This document shows positions 1-9,355 of a stretch of DNA of 64,000 nucleotides, piece by piece. The notes beneath the pieces are model-generated. The model saw only the letters and a program-made list of their open reading frames with translations, had not been told where the DNA came from and made no database searches. This DNA is from Parvularcula dongshanensis (GTDB lineage Bacteria; Pseudomonadota; Alphaproteobacteria; Caulobacterales; Parvularculaceae): assembly GCF_014199615.1 (NCBI RefSeq), contig NZ_JACHOB010000003.1, forward strand, positions 124,001 to 188,000, in the 5' to 3' direction. A program made the position numbers and the translations under genes. Numbering within the stretch: the first letter of the stretch is position 1; each line of letters opens with the position of its first letter.

Positions 1-740
1 TCGGCCTGGCGCTCCGGCTCGTAGGCGCGGGCGGCGTTGACCGCGATGTTGGTCGCGAGGGCCGTCTTCCCCATGGAGGGACGCCCGGCGAGGATGATGA
101 GGTCGGAAGGGTGGAGCCCGCCGAGCTTCTGGTCGAGGTCGCGCAGGCCGGAGGCCACGCCCGCAAGGCCGCCGTCGCGCTGATAGGCGGCGCTCGCAAG
201 CTCGATCGCCTCGGTCAGCGCGCTCTCGAAGGTCTTGAACCCGCCGCCGTACTTGCCGGTCTCGGCGAGCTTGTAGAGGCGGGCCTCGGCTTCCTCGAGC
301 TGCGTCTGAGGATCGTCGTCGAGGTCGGCGGCGCGCGCCTTCTCGATCATGTCCGTGCCGAGCGAGATCAGCCCCCGGCTGACCGAAAGGTCGAAGACGA
401 CGCGGGCGTAGTCCGGCGCGCCCACCGTCGAAGGCACCGCGCGGGCGAGGGCGGAGAGGTAGCCCTCGCCGCCGACCTCGGTGAAGGCGGGCTCTTCTTG
501 CAGGTAGGTGTTCAGCATGACCGGCGAGGCGAGGCGCCCCGAGCTGATCAGCTTCTCCATCGCGCCGTAGATGACGCCGTGTACGGGATCGTAGAAGTGC
601 TCCGGCTTCAAGAAGCCCGAGACGCGGTAGAAGACCTCGTTGTCGAACAGGATCGCGCCCAGCACGGCCTGCTCCGCGTCGAGCGAGAAGGGGACTTTCT
701 CCGCGTTCGCGGTATCGGGAAGAGGGGCGCCGTCAGCCAT
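1..740 (-). CDS. dnaB: Replicative DNA helicase DnaB (partial, 3' end outside window)
   Basis: Hexameric replicative helicase that unwinds DNA at the fork. The complement of 740-1 reads as an open frame starting MADGAPLPDTANAEKVPFSL at the ATG of 740-738. The N-terminal domain carries the typical AEQAVLGAILFD and FYDPVHGVIYGAM segments, then the linker, and near the left edge the RecA-fold Walker A motif GRPSMGKT. About 246 residues are present; the rest of the ATPase domain lies beyond position 1. The frame has no stop because it runs off the window. It is divergent from proC, with a tandem repeat array between the two genes. Confidence 0.95.
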   Translation of the reverse strand, partial: MADGAPLPDTANAEKVPFSLDAEQAVLGAILFDNEVFYRVSGFLKPEHFYDPVHGVIYGAMEKLISSGRLASPVMLNTYLQEEPAFTEVGGEGYLSALARAVPSTVGAPDYARVVFDLSVSRGLISLGTDMIEKARAADLDDDPQTQLEEAEARLYKLAETGKYGGGFKTFESALTEAIELASAAYQRDGGLAGVASGLRDLDQKLGGLHPSDLIILAGRPSMGKTALATNIAVNAARAYEPERQA

Positions 741-798
741 GCCGAATCATAGGGCACCGCAGGGCACGGCGGTAGGGAGAGTTTGGCACATATTCTTT

Positions 799-905
799 GC
801 GCTATCGCCTTCGGCTACTTGAGCGCGGGGGCCGCGGCGCTATCGCCTTCGGCTACTTGGGCGCGGGGGCTGCGGCGCTATCGCCTGCGCTACTCGAGCA
901 CGGGT
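799..905. repeat. Three tandem copies of a 38-bp repeat with UUCG hairpin
   Basis: Units begin at 799, 837 and 875, giving an exact 38-bp period; the third is degraded. Each starts GCGCTATCGCC and holds GCCTTCGGC, which folds as a 3-bp stem with a UUCG tetraloop. The outer ends GCGCT and AGCGC are also complementary, so each unit can form one hairpin. The array sits between the divergent genes dnaB and proC. A related array lies at 13622-13761. Confidence 0.85.
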
Positions 906-967
906 TAGGTTTCGTCGCCTGCCGTGCGGCGTTGCGGCGAGTGGAGGCCCGGTCCTAAGCGCCGCGC

Positions 968-1789
968 ATGGCTTCACCCTCTCTTCTTCTCCTCGGCGCG
1001 GGCAATATGGGCGGGGCGCTGTTGCGCGCCTGGCTCGGAAAAGGCGCCATCGCCGCGGCGAAGTCCGCGGTGGTCGACCCGAACCCTTCGATCCCGGTCC
1101 TCGAACTTTGCGAGGCACACGGCGTCGCGGTGAATCCCGCCGAGGATCCGGGCTACGACGTCTGCGTGCTGGCGGTGAAGCCGCAGATGTTCGCGAGCGT
1201 CCTGCCCACGCTGGACTGGCCGAGGATCGCCGAGACGCTGTTTCTTTCGATCGCCGCCGGAACGACCATCGAGACGATCGGCCACCTATTGGCCGAGCGC
1301 GCCCCAGGCGCGCGCGTGGTGCGGACGATGCCGAGCCTTCCCGCCTCGGTCGGGCGGGGCGTGACGCTCCTATGCGAAGGGGGCCGCCTGCGCGGCGGCG
1401 ATCGTGACGTCGCGACCGCGCTGATGGCCGCCGCCGGCGAGACCTACTGGTGTCGGGACGAGGATCACCTGGACCGGGTCATGGGCGTCACGGGCTGCTC
1501 GCCGGCCTACGTCTTCTTGCTAGCCGAGGCGCTGACGGACGCAGCGCTCGCCCAGGGCGTAGGCCCCGCGGACGCGCGGCGCATCGCCGAAGCGAGCGTG
1601 ACGGGCGCGGCGGCCATGCTGGCGCAGGACGGCCGGCCGGCGGCCGCGCTGCGCCGCTCGGTGACGAGCCCCGGCGGCACGACGCAGGCGGCGCTGAGCG
1701 TGCTGGACGATGAGACCGAAGGTTTGAGGCCCCGCGTGAACGCAGCCGTCGAGGCCGCCTACGCCCGCGCGAGGGAACTCGCATCGTGA
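968..1789 (+). CDS. proC: Pyrroline-5-carboxylate reductase
   Basis: Catalyses the last step of proline synthesis, the NAD(P)H-dependent reduction of 1-pyrroline-5-carboxylate. The protein has 273 residues, normal for the family. The N-terminal Rossmann motif GAGNMG is at residues 9-14. AVKPQ follows the nucleotide-binding fold, and the C-terminal dimerisation domain has the signature TSPGGTTQAAL. It is first in a tightly packed plus-strand group, and its stop overlaps the GTG start of the next gene in a GTGA arrangement, implying translational coupling. Confidence 0.95.
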   Translation: MASPSLLLLGAGNMGGALLRAWLGKGAIAAAKSAVVDPNPSIPVLELCEAHGVAVNPAEDPGYDVCVLAVKPQMFASVLPTLDWPRIAETLFLSIAAGTTIETIGHLLAERAPGARVVRTMPSLPASVGRGVTLLCEGGRLRGGDRDVATALMAAAGETYWCRDEDHLDRVMGVTGCSPAYVFLLAEALTDAALAQGVGPADARRIAEASVTGAAAMLAQDGRPAAALRRSVTSPGGTTQAALSVLDDETEGLRPRVNAAVEAAYARARELAS

Positions 1790-2724
1790 CGGTGGTCTTC
1801 ACGCACCCCGTCTTCGGCGAGCACGAGACGCCGCCAGGCCACGCCGAGCAGCGGGCGCGATACGCCGCCGCCCTGCGCGGCTTGTCGGCCGGGCCGCTCG
1901 CCGACCTCGAACGCCGCGAGGCGCCCTTGGCCGAGCGCGGGGCGATCCTGCGCGCGCACGACGAGGCCTACGTCGCGAAGCTTGAGGCCGCCTCGCCGCG
2001 CGAAGGCTCGGTCCAGCTCGATCCCGATACCCATATGGGGCCGCACAGTCTCGACGCGGCCCGTCGCGGGGCCGGGGCGGCGGTCGCCGCCGTGGAAGCG
2101 GTCATGAGCGGCGAGGCGCAAACCGCCTTCGTGGCTTCGCGGCCGCCGGGCCACCATGCGGTCGCGAACGCGTCCATGGGCTTCTGCCTCTTCAACAACG
2201 TCGTCGTCGCCGCAAGGCATGCGCAGGCCGCGTGCGGGGCCGAGCGCGTCGCCGTCGTGGACTTCGACGTGCACCACGGCAACGGCACGCAAGACCTCCT
2301 GTGGGACGACGAGAACGCCTTCTTCGCCTCCAGCCACGAGTACCCGCAATGGCCCGGCACCGGCGCCGAGGACGAGCGGGGCGCCCATGGCCAGGTGCAC
2401 AACGCCCGCCTGCTTTCCGGTTCGGGGCCGGATGCCTTTCGGCTCGCCTGGGCGGAGCGGCTGCTGCCTGCGCTCGATACCTTCGCACCCGACCTCATCG
2501 TCGTGTCGGCAGGGTTCGACGCGCATGAGGCTGACCCGCTCGGCGGTTTGAACCTCACCGAATCGGACTTCGCCTGGATCACGGGCGAGATCGTCGCCGT
2601 CGCGAAGCGGCACGCGTCCGGCCGCGTCGTCTCCATCCTCGAAGGCGGCTACGATCTTGGGGCCCTAGAGCGCAGCGTCGCCGCGCACGTTTCGGGGCTG
2701 GCGGGGCTTAGCGACCCTCGCTAA
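1786..2724 (+). CDS. Histone deacetylase / acetoin-utilisation family hydrolase
   Basis: A zinc-dependent deacetylase of the arginase-deacetylase fold; bacterial members act on acetylated polyamines, small amides or proteins, and the substrate cannot be read from sequence. Family motifs are complete in 312 residues: RPPGHHA with the paired active-site histidines H123 and H124, DFDVHHGNGT with zinc ligands D161 and H163, and AGFDAHEADPLGG supplying the third ligand. It starts with GTG inside the end of proC and is followed after 10 bases by a histidine phosphatase gene, so it is probably part of the same transcript. Confidence 0.9.
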   Translation: MTVVFTHPVFGEHETPPGHAEQRARYAAALRGLSAGPLADLERREAPLAERGAILRAHDEAYVAKLEAASPREGSVQLDPDTHMGPHSLDAARRGAGAAVAAVEAVMSGEAQTAFVASRPPGHHAVANASMGFCLFNNVVVAARHAQAACGAERVAVVDFDVHHGNGTQDLLWDDENAFFASSHEYPQWPGTGAEDERGAHGQVHNARLLSGSGPDAFRLAWAERLLPALDTFAPDLIVVSAGFDAHEADPLGGLNLTESDFAWITGEIVAVAKRHASGRVVSILEGGYDLGALERSVAAHVSGLAGLSDPR

Positions 2725-2734
2725 GCCGGACCCG

Positions 2735-3364
2735 ATGGCGGGACGCATCATCACGGCACGGCACGGGAAGCCGAACCTCGACCGGAACGTGAAGATCACG
2801 GCCCGCGAGTATGGCGAGTGGTGGTCCCGCTACGACGAAGCCGGGCTCGAGCCCGGCCAACACCCGCCGCAGAGCCTCGTCGACCTCGCCGCCGAGTGCG
2901 AGGTGGTGCTGTGCTCGACCTTGCCGCGCGCGATCGAGACGGCGGACGCCATCGTCAACGGCGCCCGCATCGTGCCGCGCAACGCGCTCTTCATCGAGGC
3001 GCCGCTGCCGCCCCCGCCGCTGCCCTTCATCAAGCTGAGCCCGACCGCCTGGGGCCGGGTCAGCCGCGCCTTCTGGTTCATGGGCTACGCGCCGCGCGGC
3101 GTCGAAAGTCACAGGCAGGCGCATAAACGGGTACGGCGTATCGCCGACTATCTCATCAACGAGGCGCAGGACGGAGACGACGTCCTCCTCTGCGCCCACG
3201 GCTATCTCAACTGGATGTTCGACAACCACATAACCAAGCGCGGTTGGCAGCGAATCGTCCATGACGGCGAGAACGAGTATTGGAGCTATCGGGCCTACCG
3301 CCTGTTGGCGCCGCAACTGCAGGAAACGGCGGAAGCCGCGCTCGGCGCGCCCGCCGCGGAGTGA
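2735..3364 (+). CDS. Histidine phosphatase superfamily protein
   Basis: A phosphoglycerate-mutase-fold phosphatase of 209 residues. The catalytic RHG triad is at residues 9-11 (TARHGKPN), a second arginine lies in [10 protein letters not shown], and the second catalytic histidine is H155 in [11 protein letters not shown] proline-rich stretch at residues 90-98 is specific to this subgroup. Its substrate is unknown. It lies between the deacetylase gene and xseB, ending two bases before the xseB start codon, so all are likely cotranscribed. Confidence 0.85.
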   Translation: MAGRIITARHGKPNLDRNVKITAREYGEWWSRYDEAGLEPGQHPPQSLVDLAAECEVVLCSTLPRAIETADAIVNGARIVPRNALFIEAPLPPPPLPFIKLSPTAWGRVSRAFWFMGYAPRGVESHRQAHKRVRRIADYLINEAQDGDDVLLCAHGYLNWMFDNHITKRGWQRIVHDGENEYWSYRAYRLLAPQLQETAEAALGAPAAE

Positions 3365-3366
3365 GA

Positions 3367-3603
3367 ATGGCAAACGACGTGAAGAACCTCAGCTTCGAGG
3401 CGGCGCTGGCCGAACTCGAACAGATCATCGGCAAGCTCGAGAGCGGGCAGGTGGCCTTGGAAGAGTCGATCTCGCTCTACGAGCGGGGCGCCGCGCTCAA
3501 GGCGCACTGCGAGGCGACCCTGAAGGCGGCACGCGAGAAGATCGAGAAGATCGTGCTCGACTCCGACGGCCAGCCGGTCGCGGAGCCTGCGAGCTTCGAG
3601 TGA
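3367..3603 (+). CDS. xseB: Exodeoxyribonuclease VII small subunit
   Basis: Small subunit of exonuclease VII, which degrades single-stranded DNA together with XseA. The 78-residue protein contains the family signature: [18 protein letters not shown], then [11 protein letters not shown] and the helical tail. The start chosen is the ATG at 3367, two bases after the preceding stop; the upstream frame extension only overlaps the phosphatase gene. The large subunit xseA is not in this window. In many alphaproteobacteria ispA follows xseB, but here dxs comes next. Confidence 0.93.
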   Translation: MANDVKNLSFEAALAELEQIIGKLESGQVALEESISLYERGAALKAHCEATLKAAREKIEKIVLDSDGQPVAEPASFE

Positions 3604-3716
3604 AGTCGCACGGGCGGGCTCCGGGCCGTCCGGCTCCGCTCGGGGCACGGCACCGGCCTTGCCTTCTGTTATGCTAAGCCGAACATATTGAACGAAACGC
3701 GACGCGAAGGGCCTTC

Positions 3717-5630
3717 ATGACCGCCGACACACCGCTCCTCGACACGGTCGCGACGCCGGACGACCTTCGCAAGCTCAAGCCCGAGCAGTTGCAGCAGCTC
3801 GCCGACGAGCTGCGCGCGGAGGTCATCGACGCCGTGTCCGCGACGGGCGGGCATTTGGGTTCGGGCCTCGGTGTCGTCGAGCTCACGACCGCGATCCACT
3901 ACGTCTTCAACACCCCGGACGACAAGCTGATCTGGGACGTCGGGCACCAGTGCTACCCGCACAAGATCCTGACGGGGCGGCGCGACCGCATCCGCACGCT
4001 GCGCCAGAAGGACGGCCTCTCCGGCTTCACCAAGCGGTCCGAGAGCGAGTACGACCCCTTCGGCGCCGCGCACGCGGCGACGTCGATCTCCGCCGCGCTC
4101 GGCATGGCGGTGGCCCGCGACCTCAAGAAGGAAGACAACCGCATCGTCGCCGTGATCGGCGACGGCTCGATGTCCGCAGGCATGGCCTATGAGGCGATGA
4201 ACAACGCCGGCGACCGGGCGAGCCAGCTGACGGTCATTCTCAACGACAACGACATGTCGATCGCGCCGCCCGTCGGCGCCATGTCGGCCTACCTCGCCCG
4301 CGTCGCCTCGTCCGGCAGCTATATCGGCTTCCGCAACTTCGCGAAGCAGCTCGCGCGGCGCTTCCCGAAGCAGCTCGAGAAGGTTGCGGCGAAGGCGGAA
4401 GAGTACGGGCGGGGCATGGTCACGGGCGGGACCATGTTCGAGGAGCTCGGCTTCTACTATGTCGGGCCGATCGACGGCCACAACCTCGACCACCTGATCC
4501 CGGTCCTGGAGAACGTGCGCGAGATCAAGGACGGCCCCGTCCTGGTCCACGTCGTCACGCAAAAGGGCAAGGGCTACGAGTTCGCCGAGAACGCAGGCGA
4601 CAAGTATCACGGCGTCGCCAAGTTCGATGTCGTCTCCGGCAAGCAGCACAAGGCGAAGGGCAACGCGCCTTCCTACACCTCGGTCTTCGGCGATCAGTTG
4701 GTGAAGGAAGCCGCGCGCGACGAGCGCATCGTCGGCATCACCGCCGCGATGCCCGCAGGGACCGGCCTCGACAAGTTCATGAAGGCGTATCCTGCGCGCT
4801 GCTTCGACGTCGGCATCGCCGAGCAGCACGCGGTGACCTTCGCGGGCGGCCTGGCCGCCGAGGGCCTCATCCCGTTCGCGGCGATCTACTCGACCTTCCT
4901 TCAGCGCGCCTACGATTCGGTCGTGCACGACGTCGCGCTTCAGAACCTGCCCGTCCGCTTCGCGCTCGACCGCGCGGGTCTCGTCGGCGCGGACGGCGCG
5001 ACCCATGCGGGCGCCTTCGACACGGCGTTCCTGGGCTGCCTGCCCAACATGGTGCTGATGGCGGCGGGCGACGAGGCCGAACTCGTGCACATGACGCACA
5101 CGGCGGCCCGCTATGACGAGCACCCGATCGCCTTCAGGTTCCCGCGCGGCGAGGGCGTCGGCGTCGAGATGCCCGAGACGCCCAAGTTCCTGGAGATCGG
5201 CAAGGGGCGTGTGCTGAAGGAAGGCACCAAGGTCGCGCTCCTGTCCTATGGGGGACGCCTCAACGAGTGCCTGAAGGCGGCTGAGATGCTCGGCGCGAAG
5301 GGCCTGTCGACGACGGTCGCGGACGCCCGCTTCGCCAAGCCGCTCGACCACGACCTCGTCCGCAGCCTGGCGTCGGAGCACGAGGTGCTGCTGACGGTGG
5401 AAGAAGGGTCGGAGGGCGGCTTCGGCGCCTTCGTCCTGCACTTCCTCGCGAAGGACGGCACGCTCGACCAGGGCCTCAAGGTCCGCACGCTGACCTTGCC
5501 CGACCGCTATCAGGACCAAGCGGGTCCGCGCGACATGTACGACGAAGCCCGCCTCACGGCCGAGCACATCGCTTCGTGCGCGGCGACGCTGTTCGAAGGC
5601 GCCGCGAGCGTCGCCGGCGGGGTAGCGTAA
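3717..5630 (+). CDS. dxs: 1-deoxy-D-xylulose-5-phosphate synthase
   Basis: Thiamine-diphosphate enzyme that condenses pyruvate and glyceraldehyde 3-phosphate, the first step of the non-mevalonate isoprenoid pathway. It has 637 residues, full length. Visible features are [12 protein letters not shown] near the N-terminus, the thiamine-diphosphate motif starting [18 protein letters not shown], and the central transketolase segment [15 protein letters not shown]. It ends one base before the convergent stop of the 3-hydroxybutyryl-CoA dehydrogenase gene. The 113 bases upstream of its ATG could hold a separate promoter. Confidence 0.97.
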   Translation: MTADTPLLDTVATPDDLRKLKPEQLQQLADELRAEVIDAVSATGGHLGSGLGVVELTTAIHYVFNTPDDKLIWDVGHQCYPHKILTGRRDRIRTLRQKDGLSGFTKRSESEYDPFGAAHAATSISAALGMAVARDLKKEDNRIVAVIGDGSMSAGMAYEAMNNAGDRASQLTVILNDNDMSIAPPVGAMSAYLARVASSGSYIGFRNFAKQLARRFPKQLEKVAAKAEEYGRGMVTGGTMFEELGFYYVGPIDGHNLDHLIPVLENVREIKDGPVLVHVVTQKGKGYEFAENAGDKYHGVAKFDVVSGKQHKAKGNAPSYTSVFGDQLVKEAARDERIVGITAAMPAGTGLDKFMKAYPARCFDVGIAEQHAVTFAGGLAAEGLIPFAAIYSTFLQRAYDSVVHDVALQNLPVRFALDRAGLVGADGATHAGAFDTAFLGCLPNMVLMAAGDEAELVHMTHTAARYDEHPIAFRFPRGEGVGVEMPETPKFLEIGKGRVLKEGTKVALLSYGGRLNECLKAAEMLGAKGLSTTVADARFAKPLDHDLVRSLASEHEVLLTVEEGSEGGFGAFVLHFLAKDGTLDQGLKVRTLTLPDRYQDQAGPRDMYDEARLTAEHIASCAATLFEGAASVAGGVA

Positions 5631-5631
5631 G

Positions 5632-6510
5632 CTACCGCGTCGGGACCGGCTCTTCGCCCGAGTAGTCGTAGAAGCCGCGGCCGGTCTTCTTGCCGAGCCA
5701 TCCGGCCTCGACGTACTTCACGAGGAGCGGGCAGGGGCGGTACTTCGAGTCCGCGAGGCCCTCATAAAGGACCTGCATGATCGACAGGCAGGTATCGAGG
5801 CCGATGAAGTCGGCGAGCGCGAGCGGGCCCATCGGGTGGTTCGCGCCGAGCTTCATTCCGGTGTCGATGGCGTCCACGGTGCCCACCCCTTCGTAGAGCG
5901 TGTAGATCGCCTCGTTGATCATCGGCATCAGGATGCGGTTGACGATGAAGCCGGGGAAATCCTCGGAGACGGCCATCACCTTGCCGAGCCGGTCGACCAA
6001 CCCCTTCGCGGCGTCGAACGTGTCCTGACTGGTCGCGATGCCCCGGATCACCTCGACCAGCTTCATCACCGGCACGGGGTTCATAAAGTGCAGACCGATG
6101 AAACGGTCCGGCCGGTCGGTCGCCGCCGCGAGGGCGGTGATGGAGATCGACGAGGTGTTGGTCGCGATCATGCCCTCGGGCTTCAGGACCTTGGACAGCT
6201 CTCGGAAGATCGCCTTCTTGATGTCTGCCTTCTCGGTCGCCGCTTCGATGACGAGGTCGCAGTCCGAGAGGTCCTCGAGCGCGGGGGCGGCGGTGATGAG
6301 GGCGAGGGCGTCCTGCATCTGATCGCCGGTGATCAGGTCCTTCGCCCGTTGCCGGCCCATGTTCTGTTCGATGACGCCGAGCGCGCGCTTCGCTGCCCCT
6401 TCGGCGACGTCGTGGAGGCGAACCTCGTAGCCGGCGAGGCTGAAGACATGAGCGATGCCGCCTCCCATCTGTCCCGCGCCGATCACGCCGATGGTCCGAA
6501 GCTCCGCCAT
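5632..6510 (-). CDS. 3-hydroxybutyryl-CoA dehydrogenase
   Basis: NAD(P)-dependent oxidoreductase that interconverts acetoacetyl-CoA and 3-hydroxybutyryl-CoA, linking fatty-acid or butyrate metabolism with polyhydroxybutyrate. The 292-residue protein starts with the Rossmann motif GAGQMGGGIA (residues 11-20), then shows NTSSISIT and the HFMNPVPVMKLVEVI signature, and ends with the C-terminal domain GWLGKKTGRGFYDY. The ATG at 6510 is chosen because GGAGGG precedes it at good spacing. A TGC-N3-GCA palindrome lies about 42 bases upstream. The longer open frame on this strand is only the antisense of the MFS gene. Confidence 0.95.
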   Translation of the reverse strand: MAELRTIGVIGAGQMGGGIAHVFSLAGYEVRLHDVAEGAAKRALGVIEQNMGRQRAKDLITGDQMQDALALITAAPALEDLSDCDLVIEAATEKADIKKAIFRELSKVLKPEGMIATNTSSISITALAAATDRPDRFIGLHFMNPVPVMKLVEVIRGIATSQDTFDAAKGLVDRLGKVMAVSEDFPGFIVNRILMPMINEAIYTLYEGVGTVDAIDTGMKLGANHPMGPLALADFIGLDTCLSIMQVLYEGLADSKYRPCPLLVKYVEAGWLGKKTGRGFYDYSGEEPVPTR

Positions 6511-6807
6511 GCCGCCCTCCATTAGGTCTTTTCGGGCACTGTAACCGTTTTTTGCAGCGCAGCAACGAGGATCGAAACGATCGGCGAACTCTGTCCTCAA
6601 GCGTTGCGAACGCGCATCGCGAAGACTTGGGCAGGGTACGGCGACCACGGGTTCGGGCCGACCGTCAGTGGCGAAGACTGCCGGCTGCCACCGGCAGGAA
6701 CCCGTCATGGGCCGTAGCGGACTTCCTGGCCGGGATCTCGACGCTAAGGGTGCCGTTGTCGTCCGAGTCCCGCTATGGGCGCTCAACTCAGGCAACGACG
6801 CGAGAGA
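6511..6807. other. Divergent intergenic region between HBD dehydrogenase and MFS genes
   Basis: Roughly 300 bases without a convincing gene. It must hold the promoters of the two divergent genes. The only clear element is the TGC-N3-GCA palindrome at 6552-6565. Confidence 0.5.
6552..6565. promoter_or_regulatory. TGC-N3-GCA palindrome, candidate PhaR-type operator
   Basis: TTGCAGCGCAGCAA, with arms TTGC and GCAA and an inner TGC-AGC-GCA, begins 42 bases upstream of the 3-hydroxybutyryl-CoA dehydrogenase start codon. The family resemblance to CTGC-N3-GCAG sites of PhaR is inference. Confidence 0.4.
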
Positions 6808-8418
6808 ATGACCGGACCCGTCGACCAAGGACAGCCCTCGGTGACCCGGCGGCAGCGCTTCGCCGTGCTCTGTGCCTCGGTGACCGGCTCGTCGATGGCG
6901 TTCGTCAACGGGACGGCGGTCAACCTCGCCATCGACCCGATCCAGGAGGGTCTCCACGCGAGCCTCGCCGCGATGCTCTGGGTCGCGTCGATCTACATGC
7001 TGTTCCTGGCGTCCTTGATGCTGATCGGCGGCGCGATCGGCGACTTCTACGGACGCAGAGCGACCTTCGTCGCGGGCGTCGCCGTCTTCATCCTGACCTC
7101 GATCGGCTGCGCGCTCGCGCCCAGTGCGGAGGTGCTGATCCTCGCGCGGGCGGGACAGGGGATCGGCGCGGCCTTGCTGACGCCGATGTCGCTGACCTTG
7201 ATCGCCGACTTCTATCCGGGGCGGGCGAGGGGGACCGCGATCAGCATCTGGTCCGCAGCCTCGGCACTTTTTACCGCGATCGGCCCGCCGCTGGGCGGAT
7301 GGCTCGCCGAGAACGTCGGCTGGCAGTCGATCTTCCTCATCCCGCTGCCGCTCGGCTTCGTCGCGCTCCTGACCGCGATCTTCTTCGTGCCGAGGCGACC
7401 GCCGCCGCGCCGCCCCGAAGCGGTCGACTGGCAGGGCGCGCTCGCCGCGGTGATCGGCTTCGGCGGCATCGCCTACGGCCTCATCACCCTTTCGGAGCGC
7501 CCAGGCCTTGGTTCCGTGCTCCATTGGGGCCCCGCCCTGACGATGGGCGCGTTCGGACTCTTCGCCCTCACGAGGATCGAGATGCGGGCGCGCTCGCCGA
7601 TGATGCCGCCGGCGCTCTTCAGGATCGGCACGTTCAACGCCATCAACGTGGTGACGACGCTGCTCTACGGATCGCTCGGGGGGATCTTCGTCTTCTACCC
7701 GATCTACCTGACCGACGCCTTCGGACACGGCGTCGACCGGATCGGCTTCGCCTTCTTGGGCTTCGCGTTGCCGATGCTCGTGCTGACGGCCTTCGCGGGC
7801 AAGCTGACGCGGCGCTTCGGCGCCCGGGCGATGCTGACGGCGGGCTCGCTCGTCGGCGCGATCGCCTTCGCGTCGATGGGCCTGGCGCCCTATTCGGGCA
7901 CGCTGCGGGGCGCGTTCGGGTCGATGATGATCTTCGGCGCGGGCATCGCCTTGGTCGTGCCCGCGATGAACACGGCGCTCTTCAACGTCACGCCGCATCG
8001 CAGCCACGGCGCGGCGTCGGGCATCAACAACGCCTGCGCGCGGGCGGCAACGCTGTTCGCCATCGCAGGCTACGGCGCGGCGGCGAGCTACGCCTTCCGG
8101 CAGCTGGCGGGGCCCGCCGCGCGCCTTGCGGGCTATGGCGGCGGGGACGGCCTTCGCGGTCCTGCGGCCGCGAACTATGCGGGCGCGATCGTCTCCAGCT
8201 TCGAGCTGCTGACCTGGGTCTCGATCGGCCTGGCGCTCCTCTCGGCGATCGTCGCCGCCTTCTTCATCGACGCGGACATCGAGAAGAAGGGCACCGCTTC
8301 GAGCGGAACCGGCGCGCATGTCGGCGTGCGCCGCGTCTACGGCGCCAACGCCGAGGAGGCGCTAGAGGAGGACGAGGAGGAGAAGGGTAACGGTGGCGAG
8401 GCCTATCAGAGTGCCTGA
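6808..8418 (+). CDS. MFS transporter, DHA2 (EmrB/QacA-like, 14-TM) family
   Basis: Proton-driven multidrug-type exporter in the inner membrane, 536 residues from the ATG at 6808; an ATG 33 bases upstream is possible. It shows the motif-A loop GDFYGRRATF after TM2, motif C-like GIGAALLTPMSLTLIADFYPGRARG, and about 14 hydrophobic segments. The C-terminal tail (EEALEEDEEEKG) is acidic and overlaps the 3' end of the convergent AEC gene by 57 bases, an unusually long coding overlap. No membrane-fusion partner is adjacent. The substrate is unknown. Confidence 0.9.
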   Translation: MTGPVDQGQPSVTRRQRFAVLCASVTGSSMAFVNGTAVNLAIDPIQEGLHASLAAMLWVASIYMLFLASLMLIGGAIGDFYGRRATFVAGVAVFILTSIGCALAPSAEVLILARAGQGIGAALLTPMSLTLIADFYPGRARGTAISIWSAASALFTAIGPPLGGWLAENVGWQSIFLIPLPLGFVALLTAIFFVPRRPPPRRPEAVDWQGALAAVIGFGGIAYGLITLSERPGLGSVLHWGPALTMGAFGLFALTRIEMRARSPMMPPALFRIGTFNAINVVTTLLYGSLGGIFVFYPIYLTDAFGHGVDRIGFAFLGFALPMLVLTAFAGKLTRRFGARAMLTAGSLVGAIAFASMGLAPYSGTLRGAFGSMMIFGAGIALVVPAMNTALFNVTPHRSHGAASGINNACARAATLFAIAGYGAAASYAFRQLAGPAARLAGYGGGDGLRGPAAANYAGAIVSSFELLTWVSIGLALLSAIVAAFFIDADIEKKGTASSGTGAHVGVRRVYGANAEEALEEDEEEKGNGGEAYQSA

Positions 8419-9306
8419 TCCGACGAGCGCCGCCGTTCCCGCCTCGTAACGGCGGTAGTGCGCGGACTGAACGATCGAGGCCACGGCCGGGGGCAGCGCC
8501 GTGAAGAGCAGCGCGGTCTGCGTCAGCACCGGGTCCCGGGTGAACAGCCATACGAAGCCGCCGCATAGGCCGGGGTAGACGGCTAGCTTGACCGGCAGCA
8601 AAGCCGCCAGCGCCCGCGGGTTCAATTCGGACTGCCGTCCGGGAAGAAGGGCGAGCATCAGCCCGAGGACGAACAGGCCCGCAGGGCCCGCGACGCCGCC
8701 GAAGAGGTCGAGGAACCGGCCCACCGGCTCGGGCCATTCGAAGCCGAGCACGTCGAGGGAGAGCCCGATCAGGAAGGCCAGGACGATCGGGTTCCGGCCC
8801 GCCCGCCACGCCGCGCCGAGGCTCGTTCCCAAGACGCCGCCGCGAGGCGGGGCGGCGCCGGGCGCCGGCCAGGTCATCAGGCTCGTGCCGAGCGCGAAGA
8901 CGAAGAGACCCTCGCAGATCATCAGCATCAGGAAGGGCGGCGCCCAGCTTCCCACCGCGAGGGCGATGGGAAGGCCGAGGAAGACCGCGTTGCCGCAGGT
9001 GGTCGCGAACACGGCCGCACCGGCCTCCTGAACGGTGAGGCCGAGCAGCTTGCGGCTGAGAAGGAAGGCGGCGCCCGCCGACAACATCGTCGCGAGCAGG
9101 TAGCCGCCTACGAGCCCGGCATAGGCGAGGTTCGGCACTTCGGCCTTGCGCGTGAAGCTGAGCACGGTGATCGGCATCGCGACGAGGAAGACGAAGCGGG
9201 AGAGGACTCGCGCCTCGGACCAGCCGAACAGGCGCCAGGCCCCGGAGGCGACGCCGACCGCGATGCAACCGAAGAGGGGAATGAGGATCGTCGAGACCGA
9301 AGGCAT
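8362..9306 (-). CDS. AEC (auxin efflux carrier) family transporter
   Basis: Ten-helix inner-membrane transporter of the auxin efflux carrier family; bacterial members export organic acids or similar small molecules. The 314-residue protein has TM segments throughout. The family segments TTCGNAVFLGLPIALA and LALLPVKLAVYPGLCGG are present, with a pseudo-symmetric second half. It ends in a run of leucine and valine within the last TM helix, and that end lies antisense to the acidic tail of the MFS gene. The substrate is not predictable. Confidence 0.88.
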   Translation of the reverse strand: MPSVSTILIPLFGCIAVGVASGAWRLFGWSEARVLSRFVFLVAMPITVLSFTRKAEVPNLAYAGLVGGYLLATMLSAGAAFLLSRKLLGLTVQEAGAAVFATTCGNAVFLGLPIALAVGSWAPPFLMLMICEGLFVFALGTSLMTWPAPGAAPPRGGVLGTSLGAAWRAGRNPIVLAFLIGLSLDVLGFEWPEPVGRFLDLFGGVAGPAGLFVLGLMLALLPGRQSELNPRALAALLPVKLAVYPGLCGGFVWLFTRDPVLTQTALLFTALPPAVASIVQSAHYRRYEAGTAALVGSGTLIGLATVTLLLLVLL

Positions 9307-9355
9307 CGCGCCCGGATGGCGGGCGGGGGCGCGGGAGGCAAGCCTTGGAGGAGGG

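Noticed and set aside
799-905. CRISPR array (also considered for 13622-13761)
   Set aside because: Units are directly adjacent without unique spacers, and no cas gene is present.
3669-5567. 632-codon minus-strand frame across dxs
   Set aside because: Antisense shadow of dxs; low-complexity Arg/Glu/Val composition and no domain.
5632-8319. Very long minus-strand open frame continuing upstream of the dehydrogenase gene
   Set aside because: Only the 292 residues below 6510 are conserved. The rest is arginine-rich antisense of the MFS gene, typical of G+C-rich DNA.
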